From assembly GCF_024347435.1 (NCBI RefSeq), contig NZ_AP025480.1, positions 1,054,001-1,118,000 of the forward strand: a stretch of 64,000 nucleotides of DNA, written 5' to 3'. Positions 20,492-30,605 of the stretch are shown piece after piece. This DNA comes from Vibrio cyclitrophicus (GTDB taxonomy: Bacteria; Pseudomonadota; Gammaproteobacteria; Enterobacterales; Vibrionaceae). The notes under the pieces were generated by a model that ran no database searches, was not told where the DNA came from, and saw nothing but the letters and a program-made list of their open reading frames with translations. Each line of letters opens with the position of its first letter. Position 1 is the stretch's first letter. Made by a program: the position numbers and the translations under genes.

Positions 20492-21436
20492 ATGAGCGAA
20501 ATTAGAACCCAAGTCCAGTTTGTCGACATCGACGAAGATATGGCTGGTCAGCGTATTGATAACTTCTTACGCAACCAATTAAAAAACATCCCGAAAAGCA
20601 TGATTTATCGAATCGTGCGTAAAGGCGAAGTCCGCGTAAACAAAAAACGCATTAAAGCTGAGTACAAACTAAAAGCTGGTGACTTAGTTCGTATCCCACC
20701 AGTAACGATTGAAGAGAAAACAGAAGAGAACATACCGAGCACAAAACTCAACAAGGTTTCTGAACTAGAACAGTGCATCATTTATGAAGATGATCATCTG
20801 TTGATTCTTAATAAACCGTCGGGTACTGCTGTTCATGGTGGTAGTGGGCTAAAGTTTGGCGCGATTGAAGCATTGCGTGCACTTCGTCCTGATGCTCGCT
20901 TTCTTGAGTTAGTGCATCGGATTGATAGAGATACGTCTGGCATTCTACTTGTTGCTAAGAAGCGCTCTGCACTAAGACATCTTCAAGCGCAGTTCCGTGA
21001 AAAAACGGTTCAGAAATACTATTTCGCTTTGGTGATGGGTGAATGGAAGAACAGTTGTAAAGTGGTCAATGCACCTTTGTTGAAAAATGAAGTAAACAGC
21101 ATTGTTCGTGTTAACCCAAATGGTAAGGCGTCTGAAACTCGTTTTAAGGTTTTAGAAAAATTCCAAGACGCGACTTTGGTTCAAGCGAGCCCTATTACCG
21201 GCCGCACCCACCAAATTCGTGTGCATGCTCAGTATACTGGTCATCCGATTGCTTGGGATGACCGTTATGGCGATCGTCGATTCGATGCTTATACGGGTAA
21301 AGTTGGATTGAATCGTTTGTTTCTTCACGCAGCAAACATCAAGTTTACTCACCCAGGTAGCGAAGAGAAGATGGATATCTCAGCGCCAATGGAAAAAAGG
21401 CTAGAGAAGGCCCTGACTGGTTTACGTAAGCTTTAG
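20492..21436 (+). CDS. rluC: 23S rRNA pseudouridine(955/2504/2580) synthase
   Basis: Converts three uridines of 23S rRNA to pseudouridine. The 314-residue protein has an N-terminal S4 RNA-binding domain (about residues 18-80). The RluA-family catalytic domain follows, with HRIDRDTSG at 142-150, where D145 is the expected nucleophile. RTHQIRVH and LFLHA motifs follow. Divergence from rne is the same as in E. coli, which supports RluC over the sister enzyme RluD. It ends at a strong hairpin. Confidence 0.96.
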   Translation: MSEIRTQVQFVDIDEDMAGQRIDNFLRNQLKNIPKSMIYRIVRKGEVRVNKKRIKAEYKLKAGDLVRIPPVTIEEKTEENIPSTKLNKVSELEQCIIYEDDHLLILNKPSGTAVHGGSGLKFGAIEALRALRPDARFLELVHRIDRDTSGILLVAKKRSALRHLQAQFREKTVQKYYFALVMGEWKNSCKVVNAPLLKNEVNSIVRVNPNGKASETRFKVLEKFQDATLVQASPITGRTHQIRVHAQYTGHPIAWDDRYGDRRFDAYTGKVGLNRLFLHAANIKFTHPGSEEKMDISAPMEKRLEKALTGLRKL

Positions 21437-21489
21437 AAATATACGAGTTCACAAATTTTTCGTGAATTGAGTATCTGAGCTTCAATTAG

Positions 21490-21519
21490 AAAAGGTTGAC
21501 GAATATCGTCAACCTTTTT
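21490..21519. terminator. rluC terminator
   Basis: AAAAGGTTGACGA-ta-TCGTCAACCTTTTT, a perfect stem with T-runs on both strands. Confidence 0.9.
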
Positions 21520-21536
21520 GTTTTCATATGTTGTCG

Positions 21537-21667
21537 AAGATCCTTAACTCGCTCATCCCTTCTCTTGAGGATGACGAAATTTACTGAAAGACCGTTTCGC
21601 TACTTATTTCACTTTTCTTTCTCGTCGTTTCTTAAACGGACGAAGGAAGGAGTAGGGAACCCTTAAC
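21537..21667. repeat. Dispersed palindromic intergenic repeat, copy 2
   Basis: Its left arm (GATCCTTAACTCGCTCATCCC ... GAGGATGACGA) aligns to the reversed right arm of the element at 13481-13607. Its right arm, reversed, carries the related TCCCTACTC...CGACGAGAAA pattern. It also sits between convergent genes, behind a terminator. No coding capacity. Confidence 0.6.
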
Positions 21668-21683
21668 AAAGAGAGAGTATTTG

Positions 21684-22265
21684 TTACAGCACTCTCATTC
21701 CTTGCGCTTCTAACATATCGACTAAATCGATCAGAGGTAACCCGATCAAGGTATTTGGATCTTTGCCTTCCATTTGTTTGAACAAAGCAATGCCTAATCC
21801 TTCACACATAAAACTGCCTGCGCAGAAATAAGGCTGCTCTTTCTCAACATACGAAATGATTTGTTGCTCTGTTAGATCGCGGAAATGCACCACGAAGGTG
21901 TCGAGACGCGTGTCAGCTTTATTGGTTTCGCTGTTCCAAACGGAAAGTCCAGTATAGAAAGTGATGCTTTTACCACTTTGGCGAGATAGTTGCTGAATTG
22001 CTTTTTCACGAGTGTGTGGCTTACCAATGATCTCATCGTCAATCACACAAACCTGATCAGAACCAATCACTAATCCTGGTTGTTCAATTGTACAAGACTT
22101 GGCTTTCGTCTCAGCTAAACGCATCACTAACTGCTGAGGTGTCTCTTCTGGAAACGGTGTTTCATCGCAGTCAGGCTTGGCTGTTATGAAGTCTAAGTGT
22201 AGTTTTTTGAGGATCTCTTGCCTAAATGGTGAGGTAGAGGCTAAAACTAGTTGGTAATTTCTCAT
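21684..22265 (-). CDS. yceF: Maf-family nucleotide pyrophosphatase YceF
   Basis: House-cleaning enzyme of 193 residues that hydrolyses non-canonical nucleoside triphosphates; the E. coli YceF group prefers m7GTP. The start has the ASTSPFRQEILKKL signature, followed by CDETP and then GSDQV (about residue 70), all conserved in Maf proteins. The FCAGSFMCEGLG stretch fits the YceF subgroup rather than YhdE. It is divergent from yceD, and the yceF/yceD-rpmF order is the same as in E. coli. Confidence 0.92.
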   Translation of the reverse strand: MRNYQLVLASTSPFRQEILKKLHLDFITAKPDCDETPFPEETPQQLVMRLAETKAKSCTIEQPGLVIGSDQVCVIDDEIIGKPHTREKAIQQLSRQSGKSITFYTGLSVWNSETNKADTRLDTFVVHFRDLTEQQIISYVEKEQPYFCAGSFMCEGLGIALFKQMEGKDPNTLIGLPLIDLVDMLEAQGMRVL

Positions 22266-22414
22266 TTTAATTTACAATTCACGGAAGCATTTATCTCAGG
22301 ATAACGTAACTTGTCCTGCTATTCATAATGCTCTGAATAGGAAAGGCAGGAAAGTACATTTTTTTTGCCATTTCCTTTGACTAAACATGATTTGGAAGAT
22401 AAGATTCGCGCCCT

Positions 22415-22942
22415 ATGCAAAAGGAAAAAATACCGCGTACAGTTGATCCGGCAAGAACGGCTCAAAAACGACTCGATATGGATGGTATCATCCAAGTCAG
22501 TCTTTTAAAGCGTTTAACCGAAGCAACTGAAGGCGTAAAACGTGACGCGCAAGTCTCAATGTCATTTGGGCTTGATGAACAACGATTAGTCGTTATCTCT
22601 GGTAAAGCTAACGTCGAAGTCGATTTAGAGTGTCAACGTTGTAATGAGGTTTTCGCGCATGAGTGCGATGTCCAATTTACTTATACTCCTGTTTACAGCG
22701 AGAAAAGTGAAGAGGAAGCACCGGAAGAGTACGATTTGGTAGATCTGAACGAGTACGGTGAGTTAGACCTGATTCAATTAGTTGAAGACGAGTTCATCCT
22801 TGGATTGCCACAAATAGCAATGCACGACGATGCGAAATGTAGCGTTAACTCAAATAACTTGGTGTTTGGTGAACTTCCTGAAGAAATTGAGGAAGACAAA
22901 AAGCCGAATCCATTTGATGTTTTAAAAAACTTGAAGAAGTAA
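22415..22942 (+). CDS. yceD: YceD (DUF177), 23S rRNA accumulation protein
   Basis: 175-residue acidic protein with a C-x-x-C pair (CQRC) near residue 75 and a second region rich in Asp/Glu. The family is linked to 23S rRNA accumulation in E. coli and plants, and it is nearly always found directly upstream of rpmF, as here. It heads the rpmF-plsX-fab transcription unit; the next gene starts 49 bases downstream. No membrane or export signal. Confidence 0.92.
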   Translation: MQKEKIPRTVDPARTAQKRLDMDGIIQVSLLKRLTEATEGVKRDAQVSMSFGLDEQRLVVISGKANVEVDLECQRCNEVFAHECDVQFTYTPVYSEKSEEEAPEEYDLVDLNEYGELDLIQLVEDEFILGLPQIAMHDDAKCSVNSNNLVFGELPEEIEEDKKPNPFDVLKNLKK

Positions 22943-22990
22943 CTTATTAACAAATAAGTATCTTTAAGAATTTACATAGGAGTAGGGTCA

Positions 22991-23161
22991 ATGGCCGTAC
23001 AAAAGAGCAAGAAATCACGTTCAATGCGTGGCATGCGTCGTTCACACGATGCGCTAACTACAGCTGCACTTTCTGTAGACGCAACTTCAGGTGAAACTCA
23101 CCTACGTCACAACGTGACTGCCGAAGGTTTCTACCGCGGCAAAAAGGTTATCAACAAGTAA
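22991..23161 (+). CDS. rpmF: 50S ribosomal protein L32
   Basis: 56-residue basic protein starting [20 protein letters not shown] and ending GKKVINK, clear L32. The ATG follows a GGAGTAGGGTCA ribosome-binding region. It is the usual companion of yceD and of plsX, whose TTG start lies nine bases after the stop, so ribosome and lipid synthesis genes share one transcript as in E. coli. The vibrio form has no cysteine zinc ribbon. Confidence 0.97.
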   Translation: MAVQKSKKSRSMRGMRRSHDALTTAALSVDATSGETHLRHNVTAEGFYRGKKVINK

Positions 23162-23170
23162 GGTTGACCT

Positions 23171-24196
23171 TTGCAAAATCTAACCGTTGCGCTTGATGCA
23201 ATGGGCGGAGACTTCGGTCCCCGTGTAACAGTGCCTGCCGCCGTGCAGGCACTGTCGTATTTCCCAGAGCTAAAAGTCATTCTCATAGGTGATCGAAACG
23301 CGATCACATCTCAATTATCTTCATTAGGTCAAATGCCTGATTCTCGTTTGAGTATCCAGCACTGTGACCGAGTTATCTCCAATTCTGAAAAACCGTCACT
23401 AGCTTTACGTAATAGTCAGGGTAGCTCTATGCGTGTCGCTATCGATCTGGTTGCCGAATCACAGGCTGATGCTTGTGTGAGTGGTGGTAACACTGGTGCA
23501 TTGATGGCTTTGTCTCGTTTCCGACTCAAACTCCTCCCTGGTATTGATAGGCCTGCATTGGTTTCCGCTTTGCCTACTGCCTCTGGTAACCGGACGTGGA
23601 TGCTTGATTTAGGAGCAAACGTATCTAGTGATGCGGATTCACTCTTTCAGTTTGCCGTGATGGGCAGCGCATTAGCAGAACAACATTTAGGGCGAGCTCC
23701 ACGCGTCGCTATTTTGAATATTGGTGCAGAAGAAATTAAAGGCAACGACCTTGTAAAACGATGCGCCGAAATGTTGGCTAATACTCAATCCGTTAACTTC
23801 ATAGGCTATATTGAAGGTAATCAACTACTTCAAGATGCAGCTGATGTCGTCGTATGTGATGGTTTTGTGGGCAATGTCTGCTTAAAAACGTGCGAAGGTA
23901 CAGCTCAGCTCTTTATTGATAAGCTAAAAACGCGCATGATGGCTTCAACAATAAAGGGTTGGATTGCCAGAAAGCTGTTTTCTGAGCTATTTACTGAATT
24001 AAAAACCTTGAACCCCGACCAGTATAACGGCGCAAGTTTGTTAGGATTGCGCGGCATTGTCATTAAAAGTCATGGAAGTGCTGATGTGTCTGCAGTCGTC
24101 AACGCGATTGGTGAAGCAGTACACGAGGTCAAACGACAAGTCCCCAGCCGCATTAGCGATCGTTTGGAAGCGGTTTTACTCGAGAGGCATTATTAG
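23171..24196 (+). CDS. plsX: Phosphate acyltransferase PlsX
   Basis: Makes acyl-phosphate from acyl-ACP for phospholipid synthesis. The 341-residue product opens with [14 protein letters not shown], the family signature, and has the [17 protein letters not shown] and CDGFVGNV motifs. The start is a TTG at 23171, set by AAGG a few bases upstream (overlapping the rpmF stop) and by the family N-terminus. fabH begins five bases after the stop, so the two are translationally close. Confidence 0.96.
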   Translation: MQNLTVALDAMGGDFGPRVTVPAAVQALSYFPELKVILIGDRNAITSQLSSLGQMPDSRLSIQHCDRVISNSEKPSLALRNSQGSSMRVAIDLVAESQADACVSGGNTGALMALSRFRLKLLPGIDRPALVSALPTASGNRTWMLDLGANVSSDADSLFQFAVMGSALAEQHLGRAPRVAILNIGAEEIKGNDLVKRCAEMLANTQSVNFIGYIEGNQLLQDAADVVVCDGFVGNVCLKTCEGTAQLFIDKLKTRMMASTIKGWIARKLFSELFTELKTLNPDQYNGASLLGLRGIVIKSHGSADVSAVVNAIGEAVHEVKRQVPSRISDRLEAVLLERHY

Positions 24197-24201
24197 TCTT
24201 C

Positions 24202-25152
24202 ATGTATAGCAAAATTTTAGGTACTGGCAGCTACTTGCCATCTCAGGTGCGTACTAACGCAGACTTAGAGAAAATGGTAGAGACTAGCGATGAGTGGATC
24301 GTTGCTAGAACAGGTATTAAAGAGCGTCGTATTTCAGCGGAAAACGAAACCGTTGCTGATATGGCGTTTTACGCTGCTGAAAATGCCATTGAAATGGCAG
24401 GTATCGACAAAGAAGATATTGATTTAATCATCGTTGCGACAACCAGCAGTAGCCATACATTTCCGTCTTCGGCATGTCAGGTACAAGGCAAACTTGGTAT
24501 CAAAGGTTGCCCTGCGTTTGATTTGGCTGCGGCATGCTCTGGCTTCGTCTATGCATTGTCTGTTGCTGATCAACACATCAAGACTGGCATGTGTAAAAAT
24601 GTTTTGGTGATTGGTGCTGATGCACTGTCAAAAACCTGTGATCCGACTGACCGCTCTACTATCATCTTATTTGGTGATGCAGCAGGTGCGGTGGTTGTAG
24701 GCGCAAGCGAAAAGCCAGGTATTTTGTCTACTCACATATACTCTGATGGTAAATACGGTGAGCTTCTAAGCCTAGAAGTACCAGAGCGTGGCGGTGATGC
24801 AGACAAATGGCTGCACATGGCGGGCAACGAAGTATTTAAAGTAGCTGTAACTCAGCTTTCTAAGCTGGTAAAAGACACATTGGCTGCGAACAATATGGAT
24901 AAGTCAGAGCTTGATTGGCTAGTTCCACACCAAGCGAACTACCGTATTATCTCGGCAACTGCTAAAAAGCTGACGATGTCACTTGATCAAGTGGTGATCA
25001 CCCTTGATAAGCACGGCAATACGTCGGCAGCTACCGTACCTACAGCACTTGATGAAGCTGTGCGTGACGGGCGAATTAAACGTGGTCAAACGCTTCTACT
25101 TGAAGCATTTGGCGGCGGCTTCACTTGGGGTTCTGCGTTAGTTAAATTCTAA
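24202..25152 (+). CDS. fabH: 3-oxoacyl-ACP synthase III
   Basis: Starts fatty-acid chains by condensing acetyl-CoA with malonyl-ACP. The 316-residue thiolase fold has the catalytic triad C112 (AACSGF), H243 (PHQAN) and N273 (HGNTS), the same positions as E. coli FabH. It lies five bases behind plsX. The 79-base gap to fabD holds a GC-rich hairpin that may act as an attenuator or processing site. Confidence 0.97.
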   Translation: MYSKILGTGSYLPSQVRTNADLEKMVETSDEWIVARTGIKERRISAENETVADMAFYAAENAIEMAGIDKEDIDLIIVATTSSSHTFPSSACQVQGKLGIKGCPAFDLAAACSGFVYALSVADQHIKTGMCKNVLVIGADALSKTCDPTDRSTIILFGDAAGAVVVGASEKPGILSTHIYSDGKYGELLSLEVPERGGDADKWLHMAGNEVFKVAVTQLSKLVKDTLAANNMDKSELDWLVPHQANYRIISATAKKLTMSLDQVVITLDKHGNTSAATVPTALDEAVRDGRIKRGQTLLLEAFGGGFTWGSALVKF

Positions 25153-25174
25153 CCTCAAGCGAAAATCAACAAAC

Positions 25175-25210
25175 AAGGCACATAACTTATGTGCCTTATT
25201 CAATTTTTGC
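25175..25210 (+). terminator. fabH-fabD hairpin, possible attenuator
   Basis: AAGGCACATA-act-TATGTGCCTT stem followed by ATTCAATTTTTG. The T-run is interrupted, so partial termination or mRNA end protection is more likely than full termination. Confidence 0.5.
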
Positions 25211-25231
25211 TTTGCTTAAAGGAAAATTACA

Positions 25232-26155
25232 ATGAGCAAGTTTGCTATCGTATTCCCAGGCCAAGGCTCTCAAGCTATCGGTATGCTTGCTGACCTAGGC
25301 GAACAGTATGATGTTGTAAAACAGACATTTGCTGAAGCTTCAGAAGCACTTGGTTACGATCTATGGGCATTGGTTCAAGATGGTCCAGTAGAAAATCTAA
25401 ATGAAACTTTCCGCACTCAACCGGCTCTATTAACAGCGTCTGTTGCAATTTGGCGTGTATGGCAAGAGCTTGGCCTAGAGCAACCTGCAAACTTAGCAGG
25501 TCACAGCTTAGGTGAGTACTCTGCACTGGTTTGTGCTGGTGTCATCGACTTTAAAGAAGCGATCAAATTGGTTGAGTTACGTGGTCAGCTGATGCAAGAA
25601 GCCGTTCCTGCAGGCGTTGGAGCAATGTACGCAATCATCGGTCTTGACGATGAAGCGATTGCTAAAGCGTGTGAAGAAGCTGCGCAAGACGAAGTTGTGT
25701 CTCCAGTTAACTTTAACTCTCCTGGCCAAGTTGTTATCGCAGGTAACAAAGCGGCGGTAGAGCGTGCTGGTGCACTATGTAAAGAAGCCGGCGCAAAGCG
25801 TGCGCTTCCTTTGCCTGTTTCTGTGCCATCTCACTGTGCACTGATGAAGCCGGCAGCAGACAAACTAGCGGTTGCTCTAGAAGCGCTAGAGTTCAATACG
25901 CCAGCACTACCTGTTATCAATAACGTTGATGTTATTGCTGAGACTGACCCTGCGAAAATCAAAAATGCACTTGTTCGTCAGCTATACAGCCCAGTTCGTT
26001 GGACTGAAGGTGTACAGGCAATGAACGAACAAGGCGTAGAGAAACTACTAGAATTAGGTCCAGGTAAAGTTCTTACTGGCCTAACAAAACGAATCGTAAA
26101 AACTATGACAGCTGCTGCAGTTAACGACACTGCATCACTAGAAGCTGCTAAGTAA
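25232..26155 (+). CDS. fabD: Malonyl-CoA-ACP transacylase
   Basis: Moves malonyl groups from CoA to acyl carrier protein. The 307-residue enzyme has the GHSLGEY nucleophile elbow with S92 and catalytic H201 (VPSHC), identical in position to E. coli FabD. The QGSQ oxyanion motif is at residues 11-14. GGAAAATTAC precedes the ATG. It is followed by fabG after 22-25 bases. Confidence 0.97.
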   Translation: MSKFAIVFPGQGSQAIGMLADLGEQYDVVKQTFAEASEALGYDLWALVQDGPVENLNETFRTQPALLTASVAIWRVWQELGLEQPANLAGHSLGEYSALVCAGVIDFKEAIKLVELRGQLMQEAVPAGVGAMYAIIGLDDEAIAKACEEAAQDEVVSPVNFNSPGQVVIAGNKAAVERAGALCKEAGAKRALPLPVSVPSHCALMKPAADKLAVALEALEFNTPALPVINNVDVIAETDPAKIKNALVRQLYSPVRWTEGVQAMNEQGVEKLLELGPGKVLTGLTKRIVKTMTAAAVNDTASLEAAK

Positions 26156-26180
26156 ATAACCACTTAATAGAGAAGTTATG

Positions 26181-26915
26181 ATGAATTTAGAAGGCAAGGT
26201 TGCACTAGTTACAGGCGCAAGCCGTGGTATCGGTCGTGCAATCGCTGAACTTTTAGTTGAGCGTGGTGCTAAAGTTATCGGTACAGCTACTTCTGAAGGC
26301 GGCGCAGCTGCAATCAGTGAGTATCTGGGTGAGAACGGTAAAGGTCTTGCTCTTAATGTCACTGATGTTGACTCAATTGCTGCTACACTGAAAACCATCA
26401 ACGATGAATTTGGTGCGATTGACATTCTAGTTAACAACGCTGGTATCACTCGTGATAACCTACTTATGCGTATGAAAGACGATGAGTGGAACGACATCAT
26501 TGATACTAACCTAACGCCTATTTTCCGCATGTCTAAAGCTGTATTGCGTGGCATGATGAAGAAGCGTCAAGGCCGTATTGTTAACGTTGGTTCTGTAGTT
26601 GGTACTATGGGTAACGCTGGTCAAGCTAACTACGCAGCTGCAAAAGCTGGTGTAATTGGCTTTACTAAATCAATGGCTCGTGAAGTTGCGTCTCGTGGCA
26701 TTACAGTAAACACTGTAGCGCCTGGTTTTATCGAAACAGACATGACTAAAGCGCTAAATGATGACCAACGTGCAGCAACTTTGGCGAATGTACCAGCAGG
26801 TCGACTAGGTGACCCTCGCGAAATCGCTGAAGCTGTGGTATTTTTGGCGTCACCTGCGGCAGCTTATATCACAGGTGAAACACTTCACGTCAATGGCGGT
26901 ATGTACATGGTGTAA
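26181..26915 (+). CDS. fabG: 3-oxoacyl-ACP reductase
   Basis: NADPH-dependent first reduction of the elongation cycle. The 244-residue short-chain dehydrogenase has TGASRGIG at 11-18, NNAG near 86-89, and the Ser/Tyr/Lys triad (SVVG, NYAAAK). I prefer the second of two adjacent ATGs (26181). Its product MNLEGKVALVTGAS matches E. coli FabG, and AGAAG stands five bases away, against two for the first ATG at 26178. A 166-base gap follows, containing an acpP promoter region. Confidence 0.96.
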   Translation: MNLEGKVALVTGASRGIGRAIAELLVERGAKVIGTATSEGGAAAISEYLGENGKGLALNVTDVDSIAATLKTINDEFGAIDILVNNAGITRDNLLMRMKDDEWNDIIDTNLTPIFRMSKAVLRGMMKKRQGRIVNVGSVVGTMGNAGQANYAAAKAGVIGFTKSMAREVASRGITVNTVAPGFIETDMTKALNDDQRAATLANVPAGRLGDPREIAEAVVFLASPAAAYITGETLHVNGGMYMV

Positions 26916-27081
26916 ATTATGTGCAACATTTGTGCATGATTTAAGTCAAGATCATACGTAATTTCGGTTAAAATCGTGAAAATTGTGGTTTGACCAGAAA
27001 AGTTGACCTTGCAACTTTCAATAGATTGAATAAACTACGGAAAACATCGCATAAAGCGAACTCTGTAAAGGAAAAGAAAAA

Positions 27082-27315
27082 ATGAGCAACCTCGAAGAAC
27101 GCGTAAAGAAAATCATTGTTGAACAGCTAGGTGTAGACGAAGCTGAAGTTAAAAACGAAGCTTCTTTCGTTGATGACCTAGGTGCAGATTCTCTAGACAC
27201 AGTTGAGCTAGTAATGGCTCTAGAAGAAGAATTCGACACTGAAATCCCAGATGAAGAAGCTGAGAAAATTACTACTGTTCAAGCAGCTATCGATTACGTA
27301 ACTAGCGCTCAGTAA
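27082..27315 (+). CDS. acpP: Acyl carrier protein
   Basis: 77-residue acidic carrier of growing acyl chains. The phosphopantetheine site is S37 in [19 protein letters not shown] precedes the ATG. The 166-base upstream gap contains TTGACC at 27003-27008, a reasonable -35 box, though no clear -10 follows; a separate acpP promoter is known in E. coli. A hairpin sits between acpP and fabF, consistent with acpP being expressed far above its neighbours. Confidence 0.98.
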   Translation: MSNLEERVKKIIVEQLGVDEAEVKNEASFVDDLGADSLDTVELVMALEEEFDTEIPDEEAEKITTVQAAIDYVTSAQ

Positions 27316-27326
27316 TAATCTCTCCC

Positions 27327-27354
27327 AGGCGGTCACCTCGACCGCCTGTGTTTT
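27327..27354 (+). terminator. acpP-fabF hairpin (partial terminator)
   Basis: AGGCGGTC-acctc-GACCGCCT stem followed by GTGTTTTA. The weak T-run suggests partial termination, so that fabF receives less transcription than acpP. Confidence 0.6.
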
Positions 27355-27408
27355 ATCTAACTCATCTATCCTCATCTTAAATCACCTCAATCTCCGGAGT
27401 GTAAAATC

Positions 27409-28653
27409 GTGTCCAAGCGTCGTGTAGTTGTCACTGGCATGGGTATGTTGTCACCGGTAGGCAACACTGTAGAATCTTCTTGGAAAGCCCTGCTAGCTGG
27501 TCAAAGTGGTATCGTTAATATCGATCATTTTGATGCAACCAATTTCTCAACTCGTTTTGCAGGTCTAGTAAAAGACTTTAACTGCGAAGAGTATATGACT
27601 AAAAAAGATGCTCGTAAGATGGACTTGTTCATCCAGTACGGCGTCGCAGCAGGTATTCAAGCTTTAGATGATTCAGCCCTAACTATTACTGAAGAAAACG
27701 CTCCACGTGTGGGTGTTGCTATTGGTTCTGGTATTGGTGGTCTTGGTTTGATCGAAGCCGGTCACCAGGCTCTAACTGAAAAAGGCCCTCGTAAGATTAG
27801 CCCGTTCTTCGTACCGTCGACGATCGTGAATATGATTGCTGGTCACATGTCTATCATGCGTGGCCTACGCGGTCCAAACATCGCGATTTCTACTGCATGT
27901 ACGACTGGCCTACATAACATTGGCCATGCAGCTCGTATGATTGCATACGGCGATGCTGACGCAATGCTAGCGGGTGGTGCTGAAAAAGCATCAACTCCAC
28001 TAGGTATGGGCGGTTTTGGTGCGGCTAAAGCATTATCTACTCGTAACGATGAGCCTCAAAAAGCTTCTCGTCCATGGGACAAAGGCCGTGATGGTTTCGT
28101 TCTTGGTGACGGTGCTGGCATGATGGTTCTTGAAGAGTACGAACATGCGAAAGCTCGTGGTGCTAAGATTTACTGTGAGCTAGTTGGCTTCGGTATGTCG
28201 GGTGACGCTTACCATATGACATCTCCAAGTGAAGATGGCTCTGGTGGTGCATTAGCAATGGAGGCGGCTATGCGTGATGCAGGCATTACTGGTGAACAAA
28301 TCGGTTATGTTAACGCACACGGTACTTCGACTCCAGCAGGTGACGTAGCGGAAGTTAAGGGCATCAAGCGTGCTCTTGGCGAAGCAGGCAGCAAGCAAGT
28401 ATTGGTATCTTCTACGAAATCGATGACTGGTCACCTTTTAGGTGCTGCTGGTTCTGCTGAGGCTATCATCACAGCGATGTCTCTGGTTGATCAAATTGTT
28501 CCACCAACAATCAACCTAGATGATCCTGAAGAAGGTTTAGATATTGACTTAGTACCTCACACTGCACGTGAAGTTAGCAACATGGAATATGCTGCATGTA
28601 ACTCATTCGGTTTCGGTGGTACAAACGGCTGTTTGATCTTCAAAAAGATTTAA
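27409..28653 (+). CDS. fabF: 3-oxoacyl-ACP synthase II
   Basis: Condensing enzyme of chain elongation, important for cis-vaccenate and temperature adaptation of membranes. The 414-residue thiolase fold carries the catalytic C164 (STACTTG), a first His in HGTSTPAGD (about 304) and a second in TGHLLGAAG (about 341). The start is GTG at 27409, preceded by CTCCGGAGTG. It ends at a strong hairpin just before pabC. Confidence 0.97.
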   Translation: MSKRRVVVTGMGMLSPVGNTVESSWKALLAGQSGIVNIDHFDATNFSTRFAGLVKDFNCEEYMTKKDARKMDLFIQYGVAAGIQALDDSALTITEENAPRVGVAIGSGIGGLGLIEAGHQALTEKGPRKISPFFVPSTIVNMIAGHMSIMRGLRGPNIAISTACTTGLHNIGHAARMIAYGDADAMLAGGAEKASTPLGMGGFGAAKALSTRNDEPQKASRPWDKGRDGFVLGDGAGMMVLEEYEHAKARGAKIYCELVGFGMSGDAYHMTSPSEDGSGGALAMEAAMRDAGITGEQIGYVNAHGTSTPAGDVAEVKGIKRALGEAGSKQVLVSSTKSMTGHLLGAAGSAEAIITAMSLVDQIVPPTINLDDPEEGLDIDLVPHTAREVSNMEYAACNSFGFGGTNGCLIFKKI

Positions 28654-28707
28654 TCATCTTATTAAAGACGTAAACACTCGTAGATAGTCACAATTAGACT
28701 TGTTTTT

Positions 28708-28745
28708 AAACGGCTTGATGCTTTAGCATTGAGCCGTTTCTTTTT
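28708..28745 (+). terminator. fabF terminator
   Basis: AAACGGCT-(16 bases with inner ATGC/GCAT)-AGCCGTTT followed by CTTTTT. The T-run ends only 12 bases before the pabC start. Confidence 0.85.
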
Positions 28746-28757
28746 ATGGGGAAAAAC

Positions 28758-29582
28758 ATGTTTTGGGTTGATGGGGAAAGCCAGCAAACTATCGATATTT
28801 TGGATCGCTCGTTTCAGTACGGAGACGGCTGTTTTACGACAATGCTCGTGAGTGATGGTGAGATACAACATTTTCACGATCATCAGCGTCGTGTCGATGA
28901 TTGCCTTAAAGCGTTACGCATTTCCGCACTTGATTGGGATGTGGTTAACCTTTGGCTCGATAATGCGCTTCGACATATCCAAGATAACGCTCTTCATAAT
29001 GAAAAAGCAGGGATTAAGCTGCATGTTAGCCGTGGAGCCGGTGGGCGAGGCTACAGTACTAAGAATATCGTCAAACCGACAATAACCATCACTATCTTTG
29101 ATTACCCCTGTCATTATTCAGCGTGGCAAGACTCCGGTGTTGAACTCGGTATCTGTGATCAAGCGCTAGGTTTGAGTCCGCTGCTTGCTGGCCATAAGCA
29201 CAATAACCGTCTTGAACAGATTTTGATGAAAGATGAAATGGATCAGGCGAATGAAGTGGATGGTGTGGTGCTTGATATTTCAGGCAATGTGATTGAAACC
29301 ACCATGGCAAATCTATTTTGGCTCAAAGGTCAGTCGATATACACACCTCAACTCACGCAAAGTGGTGTAGAGGGGGTTATGCGTAAGCAAGTGTTAACCG
29401 CGCTGAATCAAGCTGAACTTTCCGTTACAATTAGTGATTATTGCTTATCTCAACTCATGCAAGCTGACGAAGTTTTCATGACCAACTCCATTTTAGGGGT
29501 TGCTCCCGTTATCCGTATTAGTGATACCCAATTTAACATTGGAACCGTTACTCGTAGCCTTCAAGGACAACTAAACTCGTGA
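28758..29582 (+). CDS. pabC: Aminodeoxychorismate lyase
   Basis: PLP enzyme that releases 4-aminobenzoate for folate synthesis. The product begins MFWVDGESQQTIDILDRSFQYGDGCFTT, close to E. coli PabC. I set the start at 28758, with GGGGA five bases upstream; the ATG at 28746 lies on the terminator's end. The catalytic Lys lies in the GHKHNNRLEQ region (about residue 153). Its TGA overlaps the GTG start of mltG by four bases, giving translational coupling. Confidence 0.93.
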   Translation: MFWVDGESQQTIDILDRSFQYGDGCFTTMLVSDGEIQHFHDHQRRVDDCLKALRISALDWDVVNLWLDNALRHIQDNALHNEKAGIKLHVSRGAGGRGYSTKNIVKPTITITIFDYPCHYSAWQDSGVELGICDQALGLSPLLAGHKHNNRLEQILMKDEMDQANEVDGVVLDISGNVIETTMANLFWLKGQSIYTPQLTQSGVEGVMRKQVLTALNQAELSVTISDYCLSQLMQADEVFMTNSILGVAPVIRISDTQFNIGTVTRSLQGQLNS

Positions 29583-30595
29583 TCAAAAAGTTATTTATTT
29601 TTATTATCTTGTGCCTAATCGCAGTCGCTGCTGCTGGGTTCTATGTATACAATCAAGCACAAGATAACCTGAAACAAGTTATTCAATTAGAAAAACCGCA
29701 GGTGGTGACAGTTGCTTCAGGAAGCAGCTTTAATCGTGTTTTAGCACAGTTGATTAATGAGGGGCTTTTTGAGGCTTCTCCTTACGAGAAATTAATCCGT
29801 AAGTTGCACCCTGAGCTTGTAGACGTAAAAGCGGGTACATTCCTGCTTGAGCCTGGTTTAACCCTCGAGCAAGCGCTACAAGTGCTGGTCGAAGGGAAAG
29901 AGCATCAATTCACGATTACTTTCGTAGAAGGCAGTCGCTTTGATGAGTGGCTTGTTCAGCTGAAAGATAACGAATTCATTCAACAGGCGTTGGATGGTGC
30001 CTCTGAAAAAGAGATCGCTCAAAAGCTCGGTATTGAAAACGAAAAGCTAGAAGGACTTTTTTTAGCAGAAACGTACCACTACACCTACGGTACAACGGAT
30101 TTAGATTTGTTGAAGCGCGCGCATCGAGACCTAATGAGCGTGGTGAATGAAGAGTGGGTAAATCGAGCGGATAAACTGCCTCTTAAATCGCCATACGAAG
30201 CGCTAATTCTTGCATCTATCATTGAGAAAGAGACCGCCGTTGCGTCAGAACGTGAGCGTGTTTCTTCTGTGTTCGTTAACCGTCTGAACAAGCGTATGCG
30301 TTTGCAAACTGACCCAACGGTTATCTATGGTATGGGTGACAGCTACGATGGCAATATCCGTAAGAAAGACTTACGCACGCCAACGGCATACAACACCTAT
30401 ACAATGAGTGGTTTGCCACCGACACCTATCGCCATGGCAGGTAAAGCGTCTATCAACGCGGCGTTGAATCCAGAGAAGAGCAACTACTTGTATTTCGTTG
30501 CGAGTGGTACTGGCGGTCACGTATTTTCAAAGAGTTTGACTGAGCATAACCGTGCAGTACGAGCTTACTTAAAACAATTAAGAAAAAACAAATAA
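29579..30595 (+). CDS. mltG: Endolytic murein transglycosylase MltG
   Basis: Inner-membrane lytic transglycosylase that cuts nascent glycan strands and ends their elongation. It has 338 residues: one N-terminal membrane helix (4-24), a LysM-like part, then the YceG catalytic domain with E218 in the SIIEKET motif, the same number as in E. coli. The GTG start is inside the pabC stop (GTGA). tmk follows after 10 bases in the conserved pabC-mltG-tmk-holB-ycfH run. Confidence 0.95.
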   Translation: MIKKLFIFIILCLIAVAAAGFYVYNQAQDNLKQVIQLEKPQVVTVASGSSFNRVLAQLINEGLFEASPYEKLIRKLHPELVDVKAGTFLLEPGLTLEQALQVLVEGKEHQFTITFVEGSRFDEWLVQLKDNEFIQQALDGASEKEIAQKLGIENEKLEGLFLAETYHYTYGTTDLDLLKRAHRDLMSVVNEEWVNRADKLPLKSPYEALILASIIEKETAVASERERVSSVFVNRLNKRMRLQTDPTVIYGMGDSYDGNIRKKDLRTPTAYNTYTMSGLPPTPIAMAGKASINAALNPEKSNYLYFVASGTGGHVFSKSLTEHNRAVRAYLKQLRKNK

Positions 30596-30605
30596 AGAAC
30601 AAATT

